Shown one piece after another: positions 25,989 through 32,503 of a stretch of 64,000 bases of DNA. Where the stretch lies: positions 682,001 to 746,000 of the forward strand of contig NZ_SHNO01000001.1 in NCBI RefSeq assembly GCF_026262645.1, written 5' to 3'. The stretch comes from Candidatus Marimicrobium litorale. GTDB lineage: Bacteria > Pseudomonadota > Gammaproteobacteria > Pseudomonadales > Halieaceae. A program made the translations under genes and the position numbers. The first letter of the stretch is position 1, and the number at the start of each line of letters is the position of its first letter. The notes beneath the pieces are model-generated. The model did not search any database and was not told where the DNA came from. It saw only the letters and a program-made list of their open reading frames with translations.

Positions 25989-26240
25989 ATGCCCGATATT
26001 TCTATCACTGATCTTAATAGAAAATTTGATGCTGCTGAAAATGGTAGTAAGGCAATACGCATAATCATACCCTACTATAATTCCAGAGCAGTTAACTCGG
26101 AAATCAATACCTTCATAGTCGATAAAACGGTTCAGCATTTCCGAAATAATAACCAACCTGATGGCACCTATAGACTTGGACACGGTCTAGAATTGGTTTT
26201 GGGAGAAGATAGTGAAATATGGGAGGAGGCACCTTTCTAA
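25989..26240 (+). CDS. Small cytoplasmic protein of unknown function
   Basis: An 83-residue acidic protein from ATG 25989, preceded by AAGGAAAAT. No signal peptide or known motif; it contains AIRIIIPYYNSRAVNSEINTF and ends with EDSEIWEEAPF. A low-G+C gene in the cargo, on the same strand as the HIT and HNH genes, but separated from them by about 180 bases. Confidence 0.55.
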   Translation: MPDISITDLNRKFDAAENGSKAIRIIIPYYNSRAVNSEINTFIVDKTVQHFRNNNQPDGTYRLGHGLELVLGEDSEIWEEAPF

Positions 26241-26333
26241 TTGTTTACGTAAGTAGGACTTAGGGTCAGAGGAATTAACTTCATGGACGGTATTGAATAA
26301 CCAGATATCAAGATTTTATAGACTGAGAAGGCT

Positions 26334-26351
26334 CGCTTTAGTTCTGCTCCT
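26334..26351 (+). repeat. 18-bp copy of the thermonuclease signal-peptide DNA
   Basis: CGCTTTAGTTCTGCTCCT is repeated exactly at 28026-28043 inside the start of the thermonuclease gene. Here the surrounding frame also reads as a signal-peptide-like stretch (RLRRLALVLLLIEV) but has no start codon, so it looks like the cut-off beginning of a related gene. The HIT-HNH pair lies exactly between the two copies. Confidence 0.55.
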
Positions 26352-26416
26352 TATAGAGGTTTGCACCCCGATACTCTGTATACTTGTGGCTGGAGCCAAC
26401 CGCCTCCGGGAAAACA

Positions 26417-26791
26417 ATGCCTAACTGCCTTTTTTGCACGATGGATGATTCGAGAATAATAGCATCCAACGATCTCGCGTATGCTATTCGTGATGGATTT
26501 CCTGTTACTGAGGGCCATACCTTGATCATTCCCAATCGTCATGTTGAGGACTACTTCGGCCTCTCCCAAGATGAATTATTGGCCTGCGATGCGCTGCTGA
26601 ACTCATTGAAAGAGAAGATTCAGCAGGACGACTCAAGTGTTGCTGGGTTCAACGTGGGCATAAATGCTGGCGAGGTTGCAGGACAGACTATCTTCCATTG
26701 CCATATCCATCTTATTCCTCGGCGTAAAGGAGACGCAGAGGAACCCAGAGGGGGGGTTAGGCATGTAATCCCAGGAAAGGGGTTTTACTAA
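26417..26791 (+). CDS. HIT family nucleotide hydrolase/transferase
   Basis: A 124-residue histidine-triad protein. The catalytic motif is intact (QTIFHCHIHLIPRR, i.e. H-x-H-x-H), with upstream NLAYAIRDGFPVTEGHTLIIPNRH split by the usual loops, an N-terminal CLFC pair that can hold zinc, and the tail VRHVIPGKGFY. Family members hydrolyse dinucleoside polyphosphates or nucleoside phosphoramidates or remove AMP from 5' ends. The ATG at 26417 begins MPNCLFC; the upstream frame is not convincing. It ends 9 bases before the HNH nuclease gene, so the two form a two-gene unit, which suggests joint action on nucleotides or nucleic acids. Confidence 0.88.
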   Translation: MPNCLFCTMDDSRIIASNDLAYAIRDGFPVTEGHTLIIPNRHVEDYFGLSQDELLACDALLNSLKEKIQQDDSSVAGFNVGINAGEVAGQTIFHCHIHLIPRRKGDAEEPRGGVRHVIPGKGFY

Positions 26792-26800
26792 GGCCATGAC

Positions 26801-27862
26801 TTGCCGAGAAGTAATCTAGTGATAGATGAGATTAAAGATTCCGTCGTAGCCGACTATCTCCACAAGAGCGAACAAACGCCTGTCGATGTGACTCGATCTA
26901 TTCTCGTTTTTGGAAAGAATTCGGCAACTTATAAGTTCGCGTTATCAAAGACGTTACTTGAAATGGCTCCAGTGTCTGAAGCCTCTTACGCAGAGATCGG
27001 CGAGATTTTTTTGCGTCATCTTGTTGAGCATCACAAAATTTGTCCGCATCAAAACAAGCGCGATGGAACAGATCTTTCTAAGGCTATGGATAAATATGTA
27101 GCAAATAACCTGTCTTGGAATGAGGTATTCGGCGTTGCCGAAAAGTCAATTTACAATAATGTCTTCGACGCTTTCCATAACATTGGTGGTGGTTCAATAG
27201 ACAAGCGCTGCTCGTTGTTTGAGCATGATAAACTGCGTAAAAAAATCGTGTTAACAGACAATCTCAACCTATTGCAATCTAACGACACAGTTAAAGCAGA
27301 TCTACTGAGTGAGAGCGAGGCAAGGTGGAGAGTTGTCGAGGAGGCGTGGCGTGGCAATCTCTCGCCTCTAATGCTTCTCGATGAGAGAGAAAAGCTATTT
27401 TTTACCACGGTTGGCGACCATAGGGTTAATCTGAGATCAGCAGTGCCGACATTAATGCCATATCAGTTTGGAGCCTGTTTTTACTGCGGCTGCGCGCTCA
27501 AAGAATCCGTTTCAAGTCACGACGATGAGTTTCCTGATGTTGACCATGTATTACCTATTTCACTATTAGTCAGAGAATTTCCGACAGAAGCACTCAACCC
27601 AAATGGAGTATGGAATCTCGTCTTGGCATGCAGGCGATGTAATAGAGGAACTGATGGTAAAGGCGGAAGCATTCCTCACGCTAGATACTTTGAGCGGCTC
27701 CTAGCTCGTAATATCTACTTCACAAAAGAACACAAACACGCAATGAAGTATTCCGTGTTGAAAAGTTTGGGTGCTAGAAATCACGTCGACGTAAAGCAGC
27801 GTATGCAAGAAATATATAAGCCATTTAGCTTCTTTTATAAATGGAGTCCACGGATCTCTTAA
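26801..27862 (+). CDS. HNH endonuclease partnered with the HIT protein
   Basis: A 353-residue protein. The N-terminal two thirds (about residues 1-220) form a helical domain with VTRSILVFGKNSATYKFALSKTLLE, which I do not connect to a characterised function. The C-terminal third is an HNH nuclease: zinc pair C-x2-C (CFYCG, about 226-229), the catalytic DVDHVLP (His near 249), then NLVLACRRCNRG with the asparagine and second C-x2-C. The start is TTG 26801; the nearby ATG at 26796 is in another frame with an early stop. A nuclease with a large sensor-like domain beside a nucleotide-processing HIT enzyme in satellite cargo makes a good candidate for an undescribed defence pair. Activity and trigger are not shown. 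Confidence 0.82.
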   Translation: MPRSNLVIDEIKDSVVADYLHKSEQTPVDVTRSILVFGKNSATYKFALSKTLLEMAPVSEASYAEIGEIFLRHLVEHHKICPHQNKRDGTDLSKAMDKYVANNLSWNEVFGVAEKSIYNNVFDAFHNIGGGSIDKRCSLFEHDKLRKKIVLTDNLNLLQSNDTVKADLLSESEARWRVVEEAWRGNLSPLMLLDEREKLFFTTVGDHRVNLRSAVPTLMPYQFGACFYCGCALKESVSSHDDEFPDVDHVLPISLLVREFPTEALNPNGVWNLVLACRRCNRGTDGKGGSIPHARYFERLLARNIYFTKEHKHAMKYSVLKSLGARNHVDVKQRMQEIYKPFSFFYKWSPRIS

Positions 27863-27993
27863 TGAACAGTTTCGAGGTAATGTTTGATAACGTTTCGGCC
27901 GACAACCATGTTCGGAATGGTCAATCCGAGATTATCTTTGAGTGAAACCCGACACCTGCCAACTAAACCCTATCCTTCCTTTCAAAGACCGCC

Positions 27994-28518
27994 ATGTGCA
28001 TGAGGAGATATTCATTGAGACTGACCGCTTTAGTTCTGCTCCTAGCTGCCACTGGTGCATTGGCAGACATCACTGGGCGAGTCGTATCAGTCACAGACGG
28101 CGATACGATCAAGGTTCTGGACAGCACTAAAACTCAGTACAAAGTTCGACTGACGGGCATAGACGCGCCTGAGAGGGGGCAACCGTTCGGCACTGCCTCC
28201 AAGGATAATCTGAGTCGCATGGTGGCAGGTAAAGAAGTCTTCGTAGAGTCAGATAAGAAAGATCGCTATGGCCGAGTCTTGGGCAAGGTCTGGGTGCAGC
28301 CTTCGGATTGCCCTGCCTGCGGAAAGACGCTAGACACCAATCATGCTCAGGTACTAGCAGGGATGGCTTGGTGGTATAGGTACTATGCTAGGGAGCAGTC
28401 ACCGGAAGATCGCGGTAGGTATGAGTCTGCCGAGGATGAGGCTAAGGCCAGGAATTGGGGGCTTTGGGCTGATCCTAATCCGATCAATCCATATGATTGG
28501 CGGAAGGGGAAGCGGTGA
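27994..28518 (+). CDS. Secreted thermonuclease (SNase family)
   Basis: A 174-residue secreted or periplasmic nuclease. A signal peptide (LTALVLLLAATGALA) is followed by the SNase fold: VSVTDGDTIKVL, RLTGIDAPERGQ with catalytic Arg and Glu (about R52 and E60), DRYGRVLGKVW with the second catalytic Arg (about R94), and the AGMAWWYRYYA helix. Two extra cysteines (CPACGK) lie in the loop after the barrel. SNase-like genes are common cargo of integrated elements; outside the cell it may degrade DNA for nutrients or destroy competing DNA. Its signal-peptide DNA is partly duplicated at 26334. Confidence 0.9.
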   Translation: MCMRRYSLRLTALVLLLAATGALADITGRVVSVTDGDTIKVLDSTKTQYKVRLTGIDAPERGQPFGTASKDNLSRMVAGKEVFVESDKKDRYGRVLGKVWVQPSDCPACGKTLDTNHAQVLAGMAWWYRYYAREQSPEDRGRYESAEDEAKARNWGLWADPNPINPYDWRKGKR

Positions 28519-28599
28519 CCAAAATCGACTTGGGCACGATCGCCGCGAAAAGATAGATCGTTATCGGTCACTATGTAGATACTTTCGAGGCAATTCTTA

Positions 28600-28986
28600 A
28601 TGAAGTATTTTTTGATTCTAGTATTTTTCTTTCCTGCACTCGCCAGTATGGCGGCAATACCCACAAGAGACCTCAATTGTGTTATCGAAGATTACAAGAG
28701 TTTTAGCAGTTATCCAGAGAACCAAAAGGTTAAGGATATCCACATAGGCTCAAATTTCCATGTGGATATGCCAAGCGGTGTAGTGCTCGGTGCACGCGTA
28801 TCAAACGCCAACAGTGTGTATCGTAGAGATGTGGCTGAGGATACAGAGGCGTATTCAGTGACATGGACAAATACCGGCTTTAAAGAGCCCCCAGCAGTTC
28901 TTTTCGTGAGTAAAGATCAAGACCGTTCATTTTGGTACGCCGACCATGTTCGATTCTTCAGCGGCCACTGCACCCCTCTAATTTAA
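28600..28986 (+). CDS. Exported protein of unknown function
   Basis: A 128-residue protein with a clear signal peptide (YFLILVFFFPALASMAA) and a mature part of about 108 residues with two cysteines (LNCVIED and SGHCTPLI), suited to a single disulfide in a small beta-rich domain. No family recognised. It follows the thermonuclease by 81 bases on the same strand. Confidence 0.65.
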   Translation: MKYFLILVFFFPALASMAAIPTRDLNCVIEDYKSFSSYPENQKVKDIHIGSNFHVDMPSGVVLGARVSNANSVYRRDVAEDTEAYSVTWTNTGFKEPPAVLFVSKDQDRSFWYADHVRFFSGHCTPLI

Positions 28987-29044
28987 AAGCGGGGCTAAAG
29001 AATATCGTCTATCTTTCTTTAAGCCTCACATTGAGGGACGAATC

Positions 29045-29254
29045 ATGAAACTCCTAAACCACACCCCCGACAAAGTCACCCTCGAACTCTCCCTCCACGA
29101 ACTTCACCTCGCCAATGCCCTGATTCAGGTGGGCCGTATATCGCATGAGTGCGACTCACCAGAGGGTCAGGCGCTTGAGGATGGTTTTAGGTCGATTGTG
29201 ATTAGGATGGACGAAGCGGCGAAGTCTGAATTTGAATCTGGCGGTACGCATTAA
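29045..29254 (+). CDS. Small protein with a broken copy in the tRNA-Ser relic
   Basis: A 69-residue cytoplasmic protein (KLLNHTPDKVTLELSLHELHLANAL) of unknown function, preceded by GAGGGACG. The same gene, with a one-base insertion and an altered 3' end, is present on the minus strand at 56190-56335 in the relic island. Presence in both islands marks it as a mobile-element gene rather than a host gene. Confidence 0.6.
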   Translation: MKLLNHTPDKVTLELSLHELHLANALIQVGRISHECDSPEGQALEDGFRSIVIRMDEAAKSEFESGGTH

Positions 29255-29413
29255 AGTTGCGGGCACAGCCCGCATTGGGGCTTACGCAACACGCTGGTGG
29301 CGTTGGGTGTGTGCGGGCTTACCCGGAACGCAGGTGCTGGTTGAACAGAACGCACTCACCGGGGCCACGGGCAGACTGTCACCCGCACAGTAACGCCCCG
29401 GTTGGCGCTGTCG

Positions 29414-30502
29414 TTATTGTTCGAAACAAAAAAGCGCCGAAGGCGAGGTACATCCAACAAACTGGACGTAGGGAAGCCAACCGAGTTGCGCAGTGGAAAA
29501 TCCAAGGTAGGCAGAACCCGTAGTCCGGCCGAATGTGGCCTGTTCGTCTGTAGAAGAAGTGAACCCAAGGCAACTCCCCACTAAGTACTCGTTGGATCCA
29601 GGTATGAGCTGGAACCCCCCCTCCGGTCCGACTGCGGGCCCGTCTGCATTCGTGTTAGTGAAGACAGACGCATTTTTGGTCGTGCCCAGCTCTGTGAGGT
29701 TGATCGGAGCTAACAGCCCGTCTGTGAAAGGCCCACCGTAGGGTGGCTGGGGAGCTATCAAATCTTCGTACCCCACTGCGATCACGGTGCCATCAACGAG
29801 CGTATACGAGACATAGGGTGATTGTGTGAAGCGCGTATTCGGAGCCTCAATGCCATCCGAAAGCCAAGCTTTATACTCGCCAGACAAACTTGCAGCCGCA
29901 GCGAGATCGTTGCACTTCTGATCGGCACCGGCGAGACCGCCGAGGTTGCCAGTGTAGCTTTCGCTCGTCACGAAGACGGTTTTCGACTGCGCTATCGGAC
30001 AGCCGAAGCCATCGAGATTTGGCCCCTCCAGAGGACAGTTGTCATCAGCATCCAGCACACCGTCATTGTCATCATCAGGGTCGAGGTAATCCTTGATCCC
30101 GTCTTCATCGGTATCAACGCCAACAAACGTAAACAATGGCTGTGCGTAGTAAATCGTTCCCGAGGCAAGGACTGTGTCTGCAATTCCTCGCTCTGGCTCC
30201 ACAAGCGTGTCGATGATAGCAGTCGAAATAGTGCATGTCGGGTTTGTTGAGTCCGGGCAAAGGTAATTTTTGCTACCCTGCCACTTTGAAAACACATACC
30301 CGGGTCTGGGCACCGCAGTGAAGGTTTCAATAAAGCTAGTATCAGTAACCTCATATTCACAGAGACTACCCCCAGCACAGTCTCTGTTCCCGCTGAGAGA
30401 CGTGACATCACCCCCGGAGGTAACGGTCAGTGCGAGCTTGCAACCTGTGGCCAGCATAGCGAGGGATATGATGAGTAGGGCTTTGATGCTGAGTCCGTTC
30501 AT
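29414..30502 (-). CDS. Surface lipoprotein with TSP3-like repeats and DUF1554 domain (copy 1)
   Basis: A 362-residue predicted lipoprotein (lipobox LATGC). In order: an InlB B-repeat-like domain (about 23-80: TFTAVPRPGYVFSKWQG), a linker, calcium-binding thrombospondin type 3-like repeats (about 128-160: DTDEDGIKDYLDPDDDNDG), and a C-terminal DUF1554/lectin-like domain starting KTVFVTSESYTGNLGGL and ending in ALFCFEQ. DUF1554 is best known from Leptospira lipoproteins. The homologue at 56688 shares all domains and even the downstream sequence. It is probably displayed on the cell surface; adhesion or blocking of phage or competitors is inference. AAGGACT precedes the ATG. Confidence 0.8.
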   Translation of the reverse strand: MNGLSIKALLIISLAMLATGCKLALTVTSGGDVTSLSGNRDCAGGSLCEYEVTDTSFIETFTAVPRPGYVFSKWQGSKNYLCPDSTNPTCTISTAIIDTLVEPERGIADTVLASGTIYYAQPLFTFVGVDTDEDGIKDYLDPDDDNDGVLDADDNCPLEGPNLDGFGCPIAQSKTVFVTSESYTGNLGGLAGADQKCNDLAAAASLSGEYKAWLSDGIEAPNTRFTQSPYVSYTLVDGTVIAVGYEDLIAPQPPYGGPFTDGLLAPINLTELGTTKNASVFTNTNADGPAVGPEGGFQLIPGSNEYLVGSCLGFTSSTDEQATFGRTTGSAYLGFSTAQLGWLPYVQFVGCTSPSALFCFEQ

Positions 30503-30677
30503 GATGAGTCCTTTTTTCCAAAAAAAACAGCGCGTCTGGGCGCGGATAATACAGGTTCCTAAGCGCGTTTTAAACGGTGCAGAACACCCGTAATCGTAGG
30601 CTATTGTATTTGGACTGCTCAGATAAATAGGGAAAAACCCTATTTCTTAGCTAACAGGAAGGCTTTCAGCTGGCTGT

Positions 30678-30863
30678 ATGAGCAAGGAATTAGGGATTAG
30701 CAGAGAGCGCGTAAGACAGATAGAGCAGACGGCCCTGGCGAAGGTGCGTGCGGCGCTAGAGGCTAAAGGCCTAACGGCCACAACGCTGGATTCTGCCGGC
30801 ACCGAGATCCGCGGCTTTTATGATGTCTGCTCCCCTACGCCGCATTTAATCTATAAAGACTAA
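30678..30863 (+). CDS. Mini-protein with sigma-70 region-4-like helix-turn-helix
   Basis: A 61-residue protein whose first half (SKELGISRERVRQIEQTAL) is almost a consensus match to region 4.2 of sigma-70 factors, the helix-turn-helix that reads the -35 box. Regions 2 and 3 are absent and the upstream frame closes at 30650, so it is not a truncated full sigma factor in the present sequence. The ribosome-binding site (AGGAAGG) is 15 bases from the ATG, which is far. It could be a phage-style transcription regulator that competes with or mimics sigma region 4, or a gene remnant. The stop overlaps convergently with the next gene. Confidence 0.5.
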   Translation: MSKELGISRERVRQIEQTALAKVRAALEAKGLTATTLDSAGTEIRGFYDVCSPTPHLIYKD

Positions 30864-31294
30864 ATCTTGGCGCACTTGCCGATTTGTACCATAGGGGTGT
30901 CGGTTGAAACGCTGCCGTCATCGTCATCCGTCACATACCCGTAAGTCCTAGTTGCGAGGAAATGCCCATTACTGGGGTTAACTTTGAATGTGCCTCCGGG
31001 TATTAACCCATCGCAGACGAGGTTTCCTTCACTATATTCGTCGCTCCCAAAGTCACCGCATACCCAAAGTGCTAAATCGTCACCGAACGACTGCACCTGA
31101 TAGACGTAGCCATCGGATTTGAGATAACTCTCAGCCTCTTTAATGAGGTACTTGTCTCCCGGCGTGATTCTTTCTGACTCCCAACCCCCGTTTTTCAAAT
31201 TCATCCCTGCCGCGTGATCGGTTATACATAACCAACTATCGGCACTGGACTGCATACTGAATGTGAGGACTAGAGCAGCGAGGATGTACTTCAT
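30860..31294 (-). CDS. Exported protein with shared 28-bp leader
   Basis: A 144-residue protein starting at 31294 with a signal peptide (YILAALVLTFSMQSSA) and a mature part with four cysteines (WLCITD, LWVCGDF, NLVCDG, IGKCAKI), probably two disulfides. No family recognised. The start codon and 5' region lie in a 28-bp sequence repeated exactly before the next small exported gene, so both are likely controlled together. Confidence 0.6.
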   Translation of the reverse strand: MKYILAALVLTFSMQSSADSWLCITDHAAGMNLKNGGWESERITPGDKYLIKEAESYLKSDGYVYQVQSFGDDLALWVCGDFGSDEYSEGNLVCDGLIPGGTFKVNPSNGHFLATRTYGYVTDDDDGSVSTDTPMVQIGKCAKI

Positions 31295-31332
31295 TGGGTT
31301 AACTCCATTTAACGGGGTTTGGGATCGGGCAT

Positions 31333-31350
31333 GTCCGGACAAGTCCGGAC
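31333..31350. promoter_or_regulatory. Two GTCCGGAC palindromes one helical turn apart
   Basis: The perfect 8-bp palindrome GTCCGGAC occurs at 31333-31340 and 31343-31350, 10 bases centre to centre, between two minus-strand exported genes. Phased palindromes of this kind often bind a dimeric regulator cooperatively. It lies about 40 bases upstream of the gene that starts at 31294. Confidence 0.4.
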
Positions 31351-31365
31351 AATTTAAACTGACAA

Positions 31366-31536
31366 TTAGCCCGCCAGCACCTTAATAACGTACCAGCCTT
31401 GCGGGCAGCTACCGCCATCAAATACCTTTTGGACGCCGGGGTTGGCAAGGCTCTCGCACAGGACATCTGCCTGTGCATTGGCTGCAAACATAGAAGGGAT
31501 CAGAGCGAGAGTTGCTACTGCAATAATATGCTTCAT
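31366..31536 (-). CDS. 56-residue exported peptide
   Basis: A short gene: ATG at 31536, stop at 31366. The product has a signal peptide (KHIIAVATLALIPSMFAANAQA) and a mature part of about 34 residues with two cysteines (VLCESL and GSCPQGWYVIKVLAG), suited to one disulfide. Its leader is identical to that of the gene at 31294. A secreted toxin-like or signalling peptide is possible, but no family is recognised. Confidence 0.6.
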   Translation of the reverse strand: MKHIIAVATLALIPSMFAANAQADVLCESLANPGVQKVFDGGSCPQGWYVIKVLAG

Positions 31537-31649
31537 TGGGTTAACTCCATTTAACGGGATCCCCAGACTACCAGCATGGCCGGGTGTATTCGACCCGGCA
31601 TCAGGGCTACAATGCGGCCATACCGATAAAACCCAAAGGGAATTGACCT

Positions 31650-32042
31650 ATGAATAAATGGACAATAGCCGCCCTGACTGCCGCCCTGACGTTTGCTGCT
31701 GGCGGGCTGCAGGCTGCGGATGCGGATGGCAGATATGCCGCTTATCCGCCTTCCGCCAACAAAGAGAGCTGCGGGTCTTTCAACGCGGCGGTAGCAAAGG
31801 GTGAGAATCAATCAGATTGGCGTGATTGGAATGTATTCAATGTCTACACCCGCGGATTCCTGACGGCGGTAAGTTGGCAGGTGGTTAACACCTATGACAT
31901 AACGGGCGGTAAGGGCCGGGACGCCTATATGGGGTGGCTGGAAAAGTACTGTGCCGAGAATCCGCTTGATTCCTATGCCAACGCAAATGTAGAGCTAGTC
32001 GTGGAGCTATACCCAACCCGCACACAGACAGAGCCTAAATAG
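31650..32042 (+). CDS. Exported protein, Rap1a/Tai-like
   Basis: A 130-residue protein with a signal peptide (WTIAALTAALTFAAGGLQA) and a helical mature part with cysteines in CGSFNAAVA and LEKYCAENPLDSYANANVELVVEL. The pattern of a central glycine-rich helix, then YC..NPL and a final helix, resembles the Rap1a/Tai family of periplasmic immunity proteins and related stress proteins; the match is by eye and only moderate. It is the last gene before attR. Confidence 0.6.
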   Translation: MNKWTIAALTAALTFAAGGLQAADADGRYAAYPPSANKESCGSFNAAVAKGENQSDWRDWNVFNVYTRGFLTAVSWQVVNTYDITGGKGRDAYMGWLEKYCAENPLDSYANANVELVVELYPTRTQTEPK

Positions 32043-32083
32043 GGTGGGCCTGCCGTAAAAGGTAAGAGGCATTATTCGAATAC

Positions 32084-32103
32084 TGGTGCAAAAGTGGTGC
32101 AAA
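32084..32103 (+). repeat. TGGTGCAAA pair near attR, candidate integrase arm site
   Basis: TGGTGCAAA at 32084-32092 and 32095-32103 repeats with an 11-base period, 116 bases inside attR. The core word TGGTGC and the period match the pair inside attL (15160-15176). Confidence 0.5.
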
Positions 32104-32218
32104 TAATTCGGAATTAGGCGTATATGCCGGGATGATTGGGAGTAGGGCGGAGGACAAAAGCCCAGTATTTAAGCGCTTTTCCGGTATAGCATACCGTATC
32201 ATCCCGTTATTATTCCGC

Positions 32219-32263
32219 ACTGCAACTCCGTGTACGCCGGTTCGATTCCGACCCGAGCCTCCA
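32219..32263 (+). repeat. attR core (3' half of tRNA-Cys)
   Basis: Right copy of the 45-bp repeat, identical to 15069-15113. It lacks the 5' half of the tRNA, so it marks the right end of the element and the original chromosomal flank resumes at 32264. Confidence 0.93.
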
Positions 32264-32503
32264 TCCCTTGACCTTACAAATATTGGCCTGCGGGCCAACG
32301 TTTTCTCGCGCCCAAAACAGTCGCTTTGAGCGAGTCGCGGCAAAACCTGTTGTGCATAATGCCGCTAGTCCAACCCTATAAGCGTATCCCGTACTTTTGA
32401 ATGCGACACGAAAGGGGCGCTGCATCAACTTTAAATTTTGCTTTATACTCTGCTTGCTGTGGACTTGGCCTGCAAAGACCTAACAATACTCTGGTAATTA
32501 TAT

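Larger units (their letters stand above)
31289..31558 (-). repeat. 28-bp leader repeat at two start sites
   Basis: Exact 28-bp copies at 31289-31316 and 31531-31558 each cover the start codon and leader of a minus-strand exported gene. In the transcript the ribosome-binding site TGGAG lies in the loop of a small hairpin (GTTAA and TTAAC arms). Only the leader and start codon are identical, the genes themselves differ, so the leader may have a regulatory role or mark a recombination point. Confidence 0.7.
15069..32263 (+). mobile_element. Satellite-like integrated element in tRNA-Cys
   Basis: The element is bounded by perfect 45-bp direct repeats (15069-15113 and 32219-32263), each running from the anticodon loop to the CCA end of tRNA-Cys, which is the classic target of a tyrosine integrase. 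The integrase gene lies next to the tRNA. Gene order is integrase, two small unknowns, SF3-like helicase, origin-like repeats, probable small terminase, small unknown, large terminase, then about 10 kb of cargo on both strands. No portal, capsid, protease, tail, holin or lysin gene can be seen in any frame. Base composition drops clearly in the cargo (22-31 kb), which is richer in A+T than the flanking chromosome. I read it as a phage satellite; a decayed prophage is the alternative, but the replication-packaging block is intact and compact. Confidence 0.85.

Noticed and set aside
25453-26064. Long open frames on both strands across the STAPGGG gene
   Set aside because: They are open only because a 24-bp repeat without stops is read in other frames; they have no signal peptide or ribosome-binding site and lack the synonymous pattern.
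26417-27862. HIT-HNH pair as a classical toxin-antitoxin system
   Set aside because: The HIT protein is an enzyme with an intact catalytic triad rather than a small antitoxin with a DNA-binding domain, and the genes are separated by 9 bases rather than overlapping; the idea is not excluded but lacks specific support.
29414-30502. Variable DUF1554/lectin-like domain as a diversity-generating retroelement target
   Set aside because: No reverse transcriptase, template repeat or accessory gene is visible in the window.
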